NCBI RefSeq assembly: GCF_003946265.1 | Contig: NZ_RHNO01000015.1 | Span: forward strand, 1 to 64,000 | DNA: 64,000 bases | DNA from: Levilactobacillus yonginensis | GTDB taxonomy: Bacteria; Bacillota; Bacilli; Lactobacillales; Lactobacillaceae | Direction: 5' to 3' | Shown here: positions 52,882-61,141 of the stretch, piece after piece | Numbering within the stretch: the first letter of the stretch is position 1 | Layout: every line of letters starts with the position of its first letter | Notes under the pieces: model-generated | The model's database searches: none | Told to the model about the DNA's origin: nothing | The model's input: only the letters and a program-made list of their open reading frames with translations | Translations under genes and position numbers: made by a program

Positions 52882-53451
52882 ATGAATGAGATGAGCAACG
52901 CGGCTTTATTAGTGTGTTTACAGGATCAGTTAGATTCACCCGCCCTACATATTCTTTTTGAGCGTTACCGACCCGTACTGAAAAAGTTACAACACCGTTA
53001 CTTTATTGTTGGGTTTGATCAGGATGATTGGGATCAGGAGGCCTTGCTAGTGTTCTGTCGGTCCATTTCGCGGTTTGACGCCACTAAGGCTCCCAATTTT
53101 GGGGCATTTTACCGGCTCAACCTGCGCCATCGGGTATTTGATCTGATTCGTCGAAGCAAGGCTCTAAAGCGGCAGCAGAGCCATAAGGTTATCTCACTGG
53201 AAGCCAACAGCGACTATTTTGCGGACACCTTAAAGGATAGTCGTTGGGCTGTACGGGAGCAGTTAGAGGTTCAGGATGCCGTTCAGCGTGTACAGGAAAG
53301 CCTGTCTGGGGTTGAACACACCGTTTTTAACGGGTTACTGCGGGGCGAGACACTTTTAGTGATCAGCCAACGAAAACGGTTACCTTACCGACAGGTCACG
53401 GCGGCGTCTCATCGGAGTCAAGTCAAGCTCCGCCGACTCCTCGCTGAATGA
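52882..53451 (+). CDS. Sigma-70 family factor, SigH/ComX-like
   Basis: 189 residues. Region 2 with FDQDDWDQEALLVFCRSISRFDATKAPNFGAFYRLNLRHRVFDLIRRSKA (about 45-93) binds the -10 and core enzyme; a short region 4 with QRKRLPYRQVTAASHRSQVKLRRLL is C-terminal. The place between rae1 and rpmG-secE-nusG is that of sigH in Bacillus and its lactobacillus counterpart, linked to competence genes. ATG 52882 follows GGGGAGG. Confidence 0.85.
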   Translation: MNEMSNAALLVCLQDQLDSPALHILFERYRPVLKKLQHRYFIVGFDQDDWDQEALLVFCRSISRFDATKAPNFGAFYRLNLRHRVFDLIRRSKALKRQQSHKVISLEANSDYFADTLKDSRWAVREQLEVQDAVQRVQESLSGVEHTVFNGLLRGETLLVISQRKRLPYRQVTAASHRSQVKLRRLLAE

Positions 53452-53525
53452 TTGACGGCGGGGACAAACGATGGTAAGCTATTGCAGTATGAGTTGAATA
53501 GGATTTAATTAAAGGTGGTGGCAAG

Positions 53526-53675
53526 ATGGCTCAAAGGAAAATTGCCCTGGCCTGTTCAGTTTGCGGGTCACGGAATTACACCATCACAGCAAGTGCAACC
53601 CGCACTAAGCGACTAGAGGTTATGAAGTTTTGTAAGTACTGTGGGAAACACACGTTACACCGTGAAACCCGCTAA
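53526..53675 (+). CDS. rpmG: 50S ribosomal protein L33
   Basis: A 49-residue L33 of the zinc-binding type: CSVC (10-13) and CKYC (36-39) pairs. It starts [21 protein letters not shown] follows AAAGGTGG. Position before secE-nusG is standard. Confidence 0.93.
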   Translation: MAQRKIALACSVCGSRNYTITASATRTKRLEVMKFCKYCGKHTLHRETR

Positions 53676-53720
53676 TGCGTAGTAAATCACGACAAACACT
53701 AATTTTAGGGAGGCAACACC

Positions 53721-53897
53721 ATGCGTTTATTCCGTTTCTTTAAGTCCGTCGGAGCAGAAATGAAACAAGTTTCTTGGCCGGGGGTTAAGCAAACGCGGCA
53801 CGATACTGGCACCGTCGTTGGGATTTCTGTCTTGTTCGCAATCTTCTTTGCGGTCGTCGACTGGGTCGTTCAGTACGGCTTAAAGTTCATCTCCTAG
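53721..53897 (+). CDS. secE: Preprotein translocase subunit SecE
   Basis: 58 residues, one membrane helix (about 32-52). The conserved amphipathic part FKSVGAEMKQVSWPGVKQT precedes it. ATG follows GGGAGG. Between rpmG and nusG, as in nearly all Firmicutes. Confidence 0.95.
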   Translation: MRLFRFFKSVGAEMKQVSWPGVKQTRHDTGTVVGISVLFAIFFAVVDWVVQYGLKFIS

Positions 53898-53908
53898 TGG
53901 ATTGTCGG

Positions 53909-53976
53909 TAGTCAAAGACGTTTAAATATGCTATATTAGTTGGTAACAGGGAACTTCGTGTACGCGGAGTTTTTTT
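53909..53976 (+). promoter_or_regulatory. Promoter followed directly by a terminator, upstream of nusG
   Basis: TAGTCA, 17 bases, TGC-TATATT (53932-53937). About 15 bases later comes the hairpin AACTTCGT/GCGGAGTT (53952-53971) with seven T. It ends secE transcripts and would also stop RNA started at this promoter, so it looks like an attenuator for nusG. Confidence 0.6.
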
Positions 53977-54020
53977 ATTTTGCTCGAAAAGTCAAAGAAT
54001 ACTAAAGGAGTGCACCAAAC

Positions 54021-54572
54021 ATGGTTGAGTCAGCTGAAAAGCAATGGTACGTTCTTCACACCTACGCAGGTTACGAGAACAAAGTTATGGCGAACTTGGA
54101 ATCGCGGGCCGAATCAATGGGGATGCAAGACAACATCTTCCGGGTCGTTGTCCCCGAAGAAGAGGAACACGAAGTTAAGAACGGTAAGGACAAGGTCACA
54201 ATGGAAAAGACCTTCCCTGGCTACGTTTTAGTTGAAATGGTCATGAGTGACCAAGCTTGGTACATTGTGCGGAACACGCCTGGTGTTACTGGGTTCTTGG
54301 GTTCCCATGGACAAGGTAGTAAGCCAACGCCACTCCTGCCAGATGAAGTTGAACGCATCTTACGTCGGGTCGGAATTTCTGCTCGTCACGCTGAGCTGGA
54401 CGTTGCTGTTGGAGATTCAGTAACCATTGTCGACGGTGCCTTCAGTGGCTTAGTTGGGAAGATTACGGAAGTTGACAACGAAAAGATGAAGTTGAAGGTC
54501 AACATCGATATGTTCGGTCGGGAAACGAGTACTGAACTGAACTTTGATCAAGTTGACCCCATCTTAGGTTAA
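54021..54572 (+). CDS. nusG: Transcription termination/antitermination protein NusG
   Basis: 183 residues: NGN domain starting KQWYVLHTYAGYENKV, FPGYVLVEMVM (about 66-76), then a KOW domain VGDSVTIVDGAFSGLVGKI (about 132-150). Links RNA polymerase with ribosome or Rho. ATG after AAAGGAG. Confidence 0.96.
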   Translation: MVESAEKQWYVLHTYAGYENKVMANLESRAESMGMQDNIFRVVVPEEEEHEVKNGKDKVTMEKTFPGYVLVEMVMSDQAWYIVRNTPGVTGFLGSHGQGSKPTPLLPDEVERILRRVGISARHAELDVAVGDSVTIVDGAFSGLVGKITEVDNEKMKLKVNIDMFGRETSTELNFDQVDPILG

Positions 54573-54707
54573 GTTCTTTTGGATGCGTGATGGGAGGCAG
54601 CTTGCCGCTTACAGCCGACAGGAACCACACTGTGGGGACGTTTTAGCCCCAGAGTGGGGAACCCATCCTCGCTAGTGGGTCATTCAGCATCCGGTTGAAA
54701 AGAACTT
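54571..54707 (+). ncRNA. Unassigned structured RNA element between nusG and rplK
   Basis: 137 bases beginning in the nusG stop codon. Outer stem of ten perfect pairs, AAGTTCTTTT (54571-54580) with AAAAGAACTT (54698-54707), continued by GGATGC (54581-54586) with GCATCC (54687-54692). Inner stem GATGGG (54589-54594) with CCCATC (54662-54667); apical stem CCAC-CT-GGGG with CCCC-AG-GTGG (about 54625-54657). ACCCA (54661-54665) can also pair with TGGGT (54676-54680), which excludes the inner stem. No T-run follows. It lies upstream of the rplK promoter. I recognise no Rfam-type family. Confidence 0.65.
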
Positions 54708-54734
54708 GTTGTAGTTAGTAAAGTGTGGTATGAT
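54706..54734 (+). promoter_or_regulatory. Promoter of rplK-rplA
   Basis: TTGTTG, 17 bases, TATGAT. It starts exactly where the structured element ends. Confidence 0.75.
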
Positions 54735-54765
54735 TCTCAAGTATGCGTTAGAGCGTACAGTTAAC

Positions 54766-54799
54766 GTGGGAGGAGCAAACTAACAGCTCCACTTACCAC
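54766..54799 (+). promoter_or_regulatory. Probable L1-binding leader of the rplK operon
   Basis: GTGG (54766-54769) pairs with CCAC (54796-54799) and GGAGC (54772-54776) with GCTCC (54786-54790), leaving an asymmetric internal loop. This shape and place agree with the L1 repressor site known in the L11 operon leader, mimicking the L1 site of 23S rRNA. Confidence 0.55.
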
Positions 54800-54825
54800 A
54801 CACGGACTCAAGGAGGTATTGTCTC

Positions 54826-55251
54826 GTGGCTAAAAAAGTAGCTAATGTCGTCAAATTACAGATTCCTGCGGGTAAAGCAACCCCAGCTCCCCCAGTTGGA
54901 CCAGCTTTAGGTCAAGCAGGTATCAACATCATGGGCTTCACTAAGGAATTCAACGCACGTACAGCTGACCAAGCTGGTATGCTGATTCCTGTTGTGATCA
55001 GTGTCTATGAAGATCGTTCCTTTGATTTCATCACCAAGACCCCTCCAGCAGCTGTTCTGTTGAAGAAGGCCGCTGGTGTTGAAAGTGGTTCTGGCGAACC
55101 TAACACGAAAAAGGTTGCTACGGTAACCAAGGATCAAGTTAAGCAAATCGCTGAAACTAAAATGCAAGATCTAAACGCAGCTGACGTTGAAGCAGCTATG
55201 CGCATGATTGAAGGTACTGCCCGGAGCATGGGCTTCACGGTCGAAGGTTAA
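54826..55251 (+). CDS. rplK: 50S ribosomal protein L11
   Basis: 141 residues, normal length. [40 protein letters not shown] is the textbook N-terminus; it binds the GTPase-centre rRNA. GTG start after AAGGAGG. Confidence 0.97.
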   Translation: MAKKVANVVKLQIPAGKATPAPPVGPALGQAGINIMGFTKEFNARTADQAGMLIPVVISVYEDRSFDFITKTPPAAVLLKKAAGVESGSGEPNTKKVATVTKDQVKQIAETKMQDLNAADVEAAMRMIEGTARSMGFTVEG

Positions 55252-55349
55252 GCTCAGTTTTCGGATAGTCGGACACTTCACGAAAATGAAATGTGTCAAG
55301 TGGGAGGTTTATCCGTTACAACCACATTTGCAAGGAGGAATACACAAAA

Positions 55350-56048
55350 ATGGCTCACAAACGAGGTAAAAAGTATCAAGACGCTGCCAAACTGGTCGAG
55401 GCCGACAAGGTCTACACCATGGGCGACGCCGTTGATTTAGTAAAGAAGATGGATTTCGCTAAGTTTGACGCAACTGTTGAAGTTGCCTTCAAGCTTAACG
55501 TTGACACAAAGCAAGCGGACCAACAACTCCGTGGCGCATTGGTATTACCTAATGGTACCGGTAAAGATACTACGGTAATCGTATTCGCTAAGGGTGACCA
55601 AGCTAAGGCTGCTGAAGCAGCTGGTGCTGACGTTGTTGGCGAACAAGACTTAGTAGAACGCATCCAAGACGGCTGGTTGGACTTTGACGTTGCCATTGCA
55701 ACGCCAGACATGATGGCCCAAGTTGGTCGTTTAGGTCGTGTCTTAGGACCTAAGGGCTTGATGCCTAACCCTAAGACGGGTACGGTTACGATGAACGTCG
55801 AAAAAGCCGTTTCCGATGCTAAGAACGGGCAAGTTACTTACCGGACTGACCGGGATGGTAACGTTGCTGTTCCATTTGGTAAGGTTTCCTTTGATGCTGA
55901 CAAGCTTGCCGGTAACTTGAAGACCATTGCTGAAACGATTGTTCGCATTCGTCCAGCTGCTGTACGTGGTACTTACGTACAACACGTTTCAATTTCTTCA
56001 ACGTTCGGCCCTAGCGTCGACGTTGACTTGGCTTCATTATTAGCCTAA
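55350..56048 (+). CDS. rplA: 50S ribosomal protein L1
   Basis: 232 residues starting [17 protein letters not shown]. Motif [23 protein letters not shown] is intact. L1 is also the likely translational repressor of this operon. The frame extends upstream, but AAGGAGG fixes ATG 55350. Confidence 0.97.
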   Translation: MAHKRGKKYQDAAKLVEADKVYTMGDAVDLVKKMDFAKFDATVEVAFKLNVDTKQADQQLRGALVLPNGTGKDTTVIVFAKGDQAKAAEAAGADVVGEQDLVERIQDGWLDFDVAIATPDMMAQVGRLGRVLGPKGLMPNPKTGTVTMNVEKAVSDAKNGQVTYRTDRDGNVAVPFGKVSFDADKLAGNLKTIAETIVRIRPAAVRGTYVQHVSISSTFGPSVDVDLASLLA

Positions 56049-56084
56049 GTTAAAACGTGAATTAAAAAAATCCCTATCAGTGCA

Positions 56085-56113
56085 TTGACAGCAATGTCGA
56101 AGTATTGTATGCT
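56085..56113 (+). promoter_or_regulatory. Promoter of rplJ-rplL
   Basis: TTGACA, 17 bases, TATGCT. Confidence 0.85.
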
Positions 56114-56119
56114 ATTGAA

Positions 56120-56250
56120 GTTGTATTTAATAGATCTACCTAAGACTCAGGTGGCCTAATGGTCTTAATTTCCTGCCGAGGAAGAAGTTTACTTAAACTT
56201 TGGACTCCTTATGTCTTGGTGGCATAGGGATTTTTTTATCCCACCAAACT
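56120..56250 (+). promoter_or_regulatory. Ribosomal L10 leader with attenuator
   Basis: The leader holds the L10-leader hallmark segments CCTAAGACTCAGGTGG and TTCCTGCCGAGGAAG, then an intrinsic terminator (CCTTATGTC 56207-56215 with GGCATAGGG 56221-56229, seven T). In this known family L10(L12)4 binding favours termination, giving feedback on rplJL. Confidence 0.85.
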
Positions 56251-56269
56251 ACTCCGGGAGGTGAACAAT

Positions 56270-56776
56270 TTGAGTGAACAAGCTATTGCAATCAAAGCAA
56301 AAAAGGTTGATGAGGTCGTTGAGAAATTCAACAACGCCGTTAGTGCTATCGTCGTTGATTACCGTGGGTTAACAGTTGAACAAGCTACTGACTTACGTAA
56401 GCAATTACGTGAAGCTGGCGTCCAAATGAACGTCATCAAGAACAAGGTTTTGGTACGTGCTGCAGAAAAAGCTGGTTACGAAGGTCTTAACGATCTTTTC
56501 GCCGGTCCTACTGCCGTTGCTTTCTCTGACGAGGATCCAATCGCACCAGCTAAGGTCTTGAAGAAGTTTGCGGATAGTGTTGACGCCCTTGAAATCAAGG
56601 GTGGTTACATCGAAGACAAGATCATGTCTATCGACGAAATCAACACCTACGCTACCTTGCCTAGTCGTGAAGACCTGCTCTCTATGCTGGCTAATGTCTT
56701 ACAAGCACCAGTACGGAACGTGGCTTACGCTGTTAAGGCGATTGCTGAAAAGGGTGACGAAGGCGACGCAGCCTAA
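56270..56776 (+). CDS. rplJ: 50S ribosomal protein L10
   Basis: 168 residues, starting [46 protein letters not shown] is typical. It anchors the L7/L12 stalk. GGGAGG is eight bases before TTG 56270; the GTG at 56261 touches the ribosome site and is rejected. Confidence 0.95.
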   Translation: MSEQAIAIKAKKVDEVVEKFNNAVSAIVVDYRGLTVEQATDLRKQLREAGVQMNVIKNKVLVRAAEKAGYEGLNDLFAGPTAVAFSDEDPIAPAKVLKKFADSVDALEIKGGYIEDKIMSIDEINTYATLPSREDLLSMLANVLQAPVRNVAYAVKAIAEKGDEGDAA

Positions 56777-56834
56777 GTCCCTGATTCAAATTTGAAACAT
56801 AAAATATAAAACCCAATTATTGGAGGAAAATAAC

Positions 56835-57200
56835 ATGGCTTTTGATAAAGATGCTATCATCGCTTCTCTTAAAGAAGCATCCATTACTGACCTTAACGAC
56901 TTAGTTAAGGGTATCGAAGACGAATTCGGCGTATCCGCTGCTGCACCAGTTGCTGCAGCCGGTGCTGCTGGTGGCGACGCTGCTGCCAAGGATTCATTCG
57001 ACGTTGAATTAACTGAATCTGGTGACGCCAAGGTTAAGGCCATCAAGGCTGTCCGTGAAATCACTGGTTTAGGTTTGAAGGACGCTAAGGGCCTCGTTGA
57101 CAACGTACCATCTGTCATCAAGGAAGGCGTTGCTGAAGACGAAGCTAACGACATCAAGGAAAAGCTTGAAGCCGTTGGTGGTGTGGTTACTCTTAAGTAA
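56835..57200 (+). CDS. rplL: 50S ribosomal protein L7/L12
   Basis: 121 residues: N-terminal dimer domain, Ala-rich hinge ([16 protein letters not shown]), C-terminal domain with [21 protein letters not shown]-like sequence. ATG 56835 after TGGAGG; a TTG five codons upstream is not used. Confidence 0.96.
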   Translation: MAFDKDAIIASLKEASITDLNDLVKGIEDEFGVSAAAPVAAAGAAGGDAAAKDSFDVELTESGDAKVKAIKAVREITGLGLKDAKGLVDNVPSVIKEGVAEDEANDIKEKLEAVGGVVTLK

Positions 57201-57222
57201 TCATCTTCACTTACGAAATGAG

Positions 57223-57253
57223 AAACCACTGCCTGCGGGTAGTGGTTTTTTTG
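57223..57253 (+). terminator. Terminator of the rplJL operon
   Basis: Stem AAACCACT/AGTGGTTT with ten-base loop and T-run. Confidence 0.92.
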
Positions 57254-57345
57254 TGCATAATTTTTTAAATTTAAGTGAAGCAGATAGTAATTCAGGGACA
57301 ATATCGCTATGCTAAGGATAAGTAAAGTTTACGGGAGGTTGCAGC

Positions 57346-58041
57346 ATGGCGGGAACAATCTTAATTGTGGAGGACGACGCAGCGTTACTTGATTCGTTGA
57401 CCACTGAGCTCCAATTTGAGGATTACACGGTGTTGAACGCACAAGATGGTAAGACAGCACTAAGTATTTATGAAAGTAATCGCGGACAGCTGGACTTGAT
57501 TTTACTAGATTGGATGCTGCCTGAGTTAGATGGATTAGGCGTTCTTCGGCGGATTCGTAAGCACGATGATTTACCGGTCATCATGATGACGGCCCGCGAC
57601 TACGTTGGTGATAAGGTGGCTGGTTTAGATACGGGGGCGGATGATTATATCACCAAACCGTTTGATATCGAAGAATTATTGGCGAGAATTCGCGTGATTT
57701 TGCGGCACCAAACACATCATCAAGCGGTGGTAAGTCAGCTCCATGTGGGTGATTTAACGTTGGATACCAAGTCTCGTCAAGTTCTGCGCAATGGGCAATT
57801 GATTCAATTGACGCAGCGCGAGTACGAGTTGTTGCTGTGCCTCATGAAAAATTCCGGTCAGACGATGACGCGGGATGATTTGCTGAACGCTGTTTGGGGT
57901 GTCGACTTTGAAGGGCAACCGAATATCGTAGATGTTTACGTCCGTTATCTCCGCCACAAGTTGAGTGAAGAACAATTACCACCACTGATTCATACAGTCC
58001 GTGGCGTGGGTTACGTTCTTTCCACAGAGTACAATGGGTGA
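57346..58041 (+). CDS. OmpR-family response regulator
   Basis: 231 residues. Receiver with EDDA (about 9-12), phospho-acceptor in LLDWMLPELDG (about 51-61) and Lys in ITKPFD (about 104). Winged-helix DNA-binding domain from about 135 to 228 with TQREYELLLCLMKNSGQTMTRDDLL and VDVYVRYLRHKL. RBS GGGAGG. The histidine kinase gene follows at once. Confidence 0.93.
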   Translation: MAGTILIVEDDAALLDSLTTELQFEDYTVLNAQDGKTALSIYESNRGQLDLILLDWMLPELDGLGVLRRIRKHDDLPVIMMTARDYVGDKVAGLDTGADDYITKPFDIEELLARIRVILRHQTHHQAVVSQLHVGDLTLDTKSRQVLRNGQLIQLTQREYELLLCLMKNSGQTMTRDDLLNAVWGVDFEGQPNIVDVYVRYLRHKLSEEQLPPLIHTVRGVGYVLSTEYNG

Positions 58042-58047
58042 TTGCGA

Positions 58048-59436
58048 ATGAAGAAACGACAAGCTTCGCGGACAACCGCGCAAGAAATCCAGCGGCGGTT
58101 TTTAACCATGTTAGTGTTAATGACGCTCGTTATGGGAGCGGCGGTTTTTAGTACGGTGGGCTATCAACTGGTCAAACAGAGTGAACGATCATCGCAACAG
58201 CTTATTCGTAGCCTAGGTCGTTCGTTTATCGATGATCGGCCTGACTGGGATTACTGGCAGCAAACGAGTCCATTGGACACACGAAACACGTTTGTGCGAG
58301 TATACCGGGATCATAATAGTAAGCCGACCAGTACTTTTTATTCGGCTCGCGCCCGGCACTTTGTCAAGCAACGTCATTATTCAGTTCCTTTTTTCGCAGC
58401 ATTAGATTACACCCCTGGGTACGGTATTACGTACTACCGCTCAGGTCATCGCCAAGGATTCTATTCTGAAATCTGGATGAGTCTGACCCCAATCACCATG
58501 ATTTTATTCTCCGTGTTATTAGTAACCGTCGTCGTGGCAATATTGATGATTGGGATTGGTTGGATTTACGTCCGACTAACGGCCAATAAAATTACCCAAC
58601 CCCTGGCGAGCCTCAACGTGGCAGCTCAGGAGCAAGCGCATACGAAGACGGTCAAAGGGGCGTTACCGGTCCCTGACCGACCGCAGGAAGTTAGCCAGCT
58701 GGCGTCTAGTTTCAATGAGCTACTGACAGTTATCAATCAAAATGCTGAGCAGGAGCGGGAGTTTACGTCTAATGCCGCTCATGAATTACGGACACCGATT
58801 GCTGCGATTCGAAGTCACGTGCAACTGCTGGAGCGGCGGTCGGATGATCACCCGGAAATTATTCCAAGGTCGATCCACTTCATTGATGAAGAATCGATGC
58901 GGATGCAAAAACTGGTTGATAGTTTGTTGACCCTGTCGCGGGCGGATCGGGGGACTCTGAAACTGGACTACTTTGATTTAGCAGCCGTCGTTCACGAGAC
59001 CGTGGAGGAAGAGCGGGCAGTGTTACGACAGCCGGTCGAGGTAAACGTTGTTGACCTGGCGTTAGTCTTTGGCAATGCAGAGAGCGTTCAGCAGATCTTA
59101 ACAGCTATCATGGATAACGCGGGGAAATATTCGCCGGCGGACCAACCCATTACGGTGCAGGTAACCGCTGATACCCAGCAAATCCAGCTGAGTATTGCCG
59201 ACTTAGGACTAGGAATCGCTGCTGATGACAAGACCCGTATTTTTGAGCGTTTTTATCGAGTAGATTCCGCCCGGACGCGTGAAATCGGGGGTACCGGGCT
59301 AGGCCTGGCAATCGTCGCTCAGTTGGTAAAATTAAATCGGGCAACGATTAAAGTTGTGGATAACCTTCCCCAAGGGAGTCGGTTTATCCTGACTTTTCCA
59401 CCGGCTACTGTGAATTCTGAGAAATTTTCAGATTAA
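58048..59436 (+). CDS. Membrane sensor histidine kinase
   Basis: About 462 residues. Two membrane helices (about 20-42 and 150-172) enclose an extracellular sensor of about 110 residues rich in His, Tyr and Arg. HAMP domain, then HisKA with NAAHELRTPIAAIRSH (phospho-His), and ATPase with NAGKYSP (N box), DLGLGIA and GGTGLGLAIV (G boxes). Signal unknown. ATG 58048 has GGGTGAT; a TTG two codons earlier is the alternative. Operon with the regulator. Confidence 0.92.
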   Translation: MKKRQASRTTAQEIQRRFLTMLVLMTLVMGAAVFSTVGYQLVKQSERSSQQLIRSLGRSFIDDRPDWDYWQQTSPLDTRNTFVRVYRDHNSKPTSTFYSARARHFVKQRHYSVPFFAALDYTPGYGITYYRSGHRQGFYSEIWMSLTPITMILFSVLLVTVVVAILMIGIGWIYVRLTANKITQPLASLNVAAQEQAHTKTVKGALPVPDRPQEVSQLASSFNELLTVINQNAEQEREFTSNAAHELRTPIAAIRSHVQLLERRSDDHPEIIPRSIHFIDEESMRMQKLVDSLLTLSRADRGTLKLDYFDLAAVVHETVEEERAVLRQPVEVNVVDLALVFGNAESVQQILTAIMDNAGKYSPADQPITVQVTADTQQIQLSIADLGLGIAADDKTRIFERFYRVDSARTREIGGTGLGLAIVAQLVKLNRATIKVVDNLPQGSRFILTFPPATVNSEKFSD

Positions 59437-59466
59437 TCTCTTTTCCGAACTGTATTTAATCCGTCA

Positions 59467-59513
59467 GCATTTAACTATTATGGAGATATTCCATAAAGGT
59501 TAAGTGCTTTTTT
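59467..59513 (+). terminator. Terminator or attenuator between the kinase and GT2 genes
   Basis: Stem GCATTTAAC/GTTAAGTGC with inner TTATGGA/TCCATAA and six T. Only 19 bases remain before the GT2 start, which leaves no room for a promoter after it. Confidence 0.85.
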
Positions 59514-59532
59514 CGTGTAAGGAGGATCCGTT

Positions 59533-60474
59533 ATGCCAGTCATTTCAATCGTCGTTCCCTGTTATAACGAGCAGGAGAGTTTGCCATTATTTTATCAACG
59601 GGTCGAAGAAATTCTGCAAGAATTTAATCGGCATCAAGCAACCTATCAATGGGAATACTGGTTCGTGAACGATGGGTCCACGGACGATTCCTTGAAACAG
59701 ATGCAGTACCTTCACGCGACGGACCCAGAAAATGTGCATTACGTGAGCTTTTCTCGCAATTTTGGGAAAGAGGCTGCTTTATTAGCCGGCTTGAAACAGG
59801 CACAAGGGGACTACGTTGCGGTGATGGATGTGGATCTGCAAGATCCCCCAGAGTTACTGCCAACGATGATTAAGACGTTAAATGAAACAGATAACGACGT
59901 CGTGGCAACCAAACGGTCTGACCGGGCGGGCGAACCTTGGCTACGGTCTATGCTTTCCCAAGCGTTTTACCACGTGATTAACTTTATTTCTCAGGTCAAA
60001 ATTGTGCCCGGTGCCCGTGATTATCGGTTGATGCGCCGTAACGTAGTCCAAGCCATCATTGACATGCCAGAATACAATCGCTTTTCAAAAGGAATTTTTA
60101 GTTGGGTGGGCTTTAAGACCACCTACCTCCGTTTTCCGAACCAAGATCGGGTCGCAGGGCATACTCACTGGTCAATGCGGCAGCTGTTTTCCTACTCAAT
60201 GGAAGGCATCATGGATTACTCTGAGGTGCCGCTCGCTATCGCGTCTTGGTTAGGCGGTTTCTCATTCGTGGCAGCAATCCTTGGCATGCTGTGGATTGTG
60301 ATTCGCGCCTTGTTGTTTGGCAATCCCACGGCGGGGTGGCCGTCACTTGTGGCCATTATCCTGATGCTCGGTGGCCTGCAATTACTTTGCCTCGGCATTG
60401 TCGGCAAGTATATCGGCAGAATTTACTTAGAGACCAAACATCGGCCCCAGTTTTTAATCAAAGAAAAGAGGTAG
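59533..60474 (+). CDS. Polyprenyl-phosphate glycosyltransferase (GT2, CsbB/GtrB-like)
   Basis: 313 residues. GT2 catalytic domain: VVPCYNEQESLP (about 8-19), FVNDGSTDDS (about 44-53), MDVDLQDPPE (about 98-107, D-x-D-type), then two membrane helices (about 235-255 and 270-290). Such enzymes load a sugar on undecaprenyl phosphate on the inner membrane face. The downstream PAP2 and YfhO-like genes suggest surface glycan glycosylation. ATG after AAGGAGG. Confidence 0.9.
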   Translation: MPVISIVVPCYNEQESLPLFYQRVEEILQEFNRHQATYQWEYWFVNDGSTDDSLKQMQYLHATDPENVHYVSFSRNFGKEAALLAGLKQAQGDYVAVMDVDLQDPPELLPTMIKTLNETDNDVVATKRSDRAGEPWLRSMLSQAFYHVINFISQVKIVPGARDYRLMRRNVVQAIIDMPEYNRFSKGIFSWVGFKTTYLRFPNQDRVAGHTHWSMRQLFSYSMEGIMDYSEVPLAIASWLGGFSFVAAILGMLWIVIRALLFGNPTAGWPSLVAIILMLGGLQLLCLGIVGKYIGRIYLETKHRPQFLIKEKR

Positions 60475-60483
60475 GCACCGCAG

Positions 60484-61131
60484 ATGACAGTTTCACAACG
60501 TAATCAACAATTAGCTTTAGGTTTTTTCGGTCTCTTTGGGATTCTCGCAATTTTAGTCAAATTTCGTTTTGCTTGGCTGTTGGGACTAGACCATCAACTC
60601 TTAACGGCTTTTAGTACCAGCTCTCTGGGGCAACATGTCCGGCTGTGGAAGTGGCTGACGCTGGCCGGGAGCCCGGTGATAACCGGTGGCTTGGCCGTAC
60701 TCTTGGCGCTCTTCTTGTGGCGGATTCGGCAGTTGAGGTGGGCGGCCACCGTCTTAGTGGCGTTAGTTAGCGGGGACGCCTTACTCCTGATTGTAAAGCA
60801 GTTGGTGGCACGGTTACGGCCCTTGCAACCAGTCGTCGCAGACGGTGGTTTTAGCTTTCCTAGTGGTCACGTCTTCAGCACGACCTTGGTGGCGTTGATG
60901 GTGATCACGCTGCTATTTTACTTGTTGAAGGGAAACTGGGTCTGCTGGACATTGACCGGTGTGATTGGGTTAGTCGTCATCAGCGTGCTTTTCGCGCGGT
61001 TGGGGTTACGTAATCATTATCCCAGCGATGTTCTGGGAAGTATCTTACTGGCCAGTGGTTGGTGGTTACAAGTCGTGAGTGTTTCAGAACGGCTGTTAAA
61101 AAAATGGCGACCAGTTCAGTCGCAAGAATGA
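60484..61131 (+). CDS. PAP2-family membrane phosphatase
   Basis: 215 residues with about six helices. The three phosphatase motifs are KQLVARLRP (about 112-120), PSGH (about 134-137) and RNHYPSDVLG (about 177-186). Probably a lipid or undecaprenyl-pyrophosphate phosphatase, recycling the carrier used by the neighbour GT2. Nine bases after the GT2 stop; one operon. Confidence 0.9.
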   Translation: MTVSQRNQQLALGFFGLFGILAILVKFRFAWLLGLDHQLLTAFSTSSLGQHVRLWKWLTLAGSPVITGGLAVLLALFLWRIRQLRWAATVLVALVSGDALLLIVKQLVARLRPLQPVVADGGFSFPSGHVFSTTLVALMVITLLFYLLKGNWVCWTLTGVIGLVVISVLFARLGLRNHYPSDVLGSILLASGWWLQVVSVSERLLKKWRPVQSQE

Positions 61132-61141
61132 GGTGGTCGGC

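Noticed and set aside
54571-54707. Bacterial SRP RNA, 6S RNA or RNase P RNA
   Set aside because: It lacks the SRP tip sequence, the 6S long central bubble and RNase P core elements, and is too short for RNase P. The fold is a compact branched hairpin.
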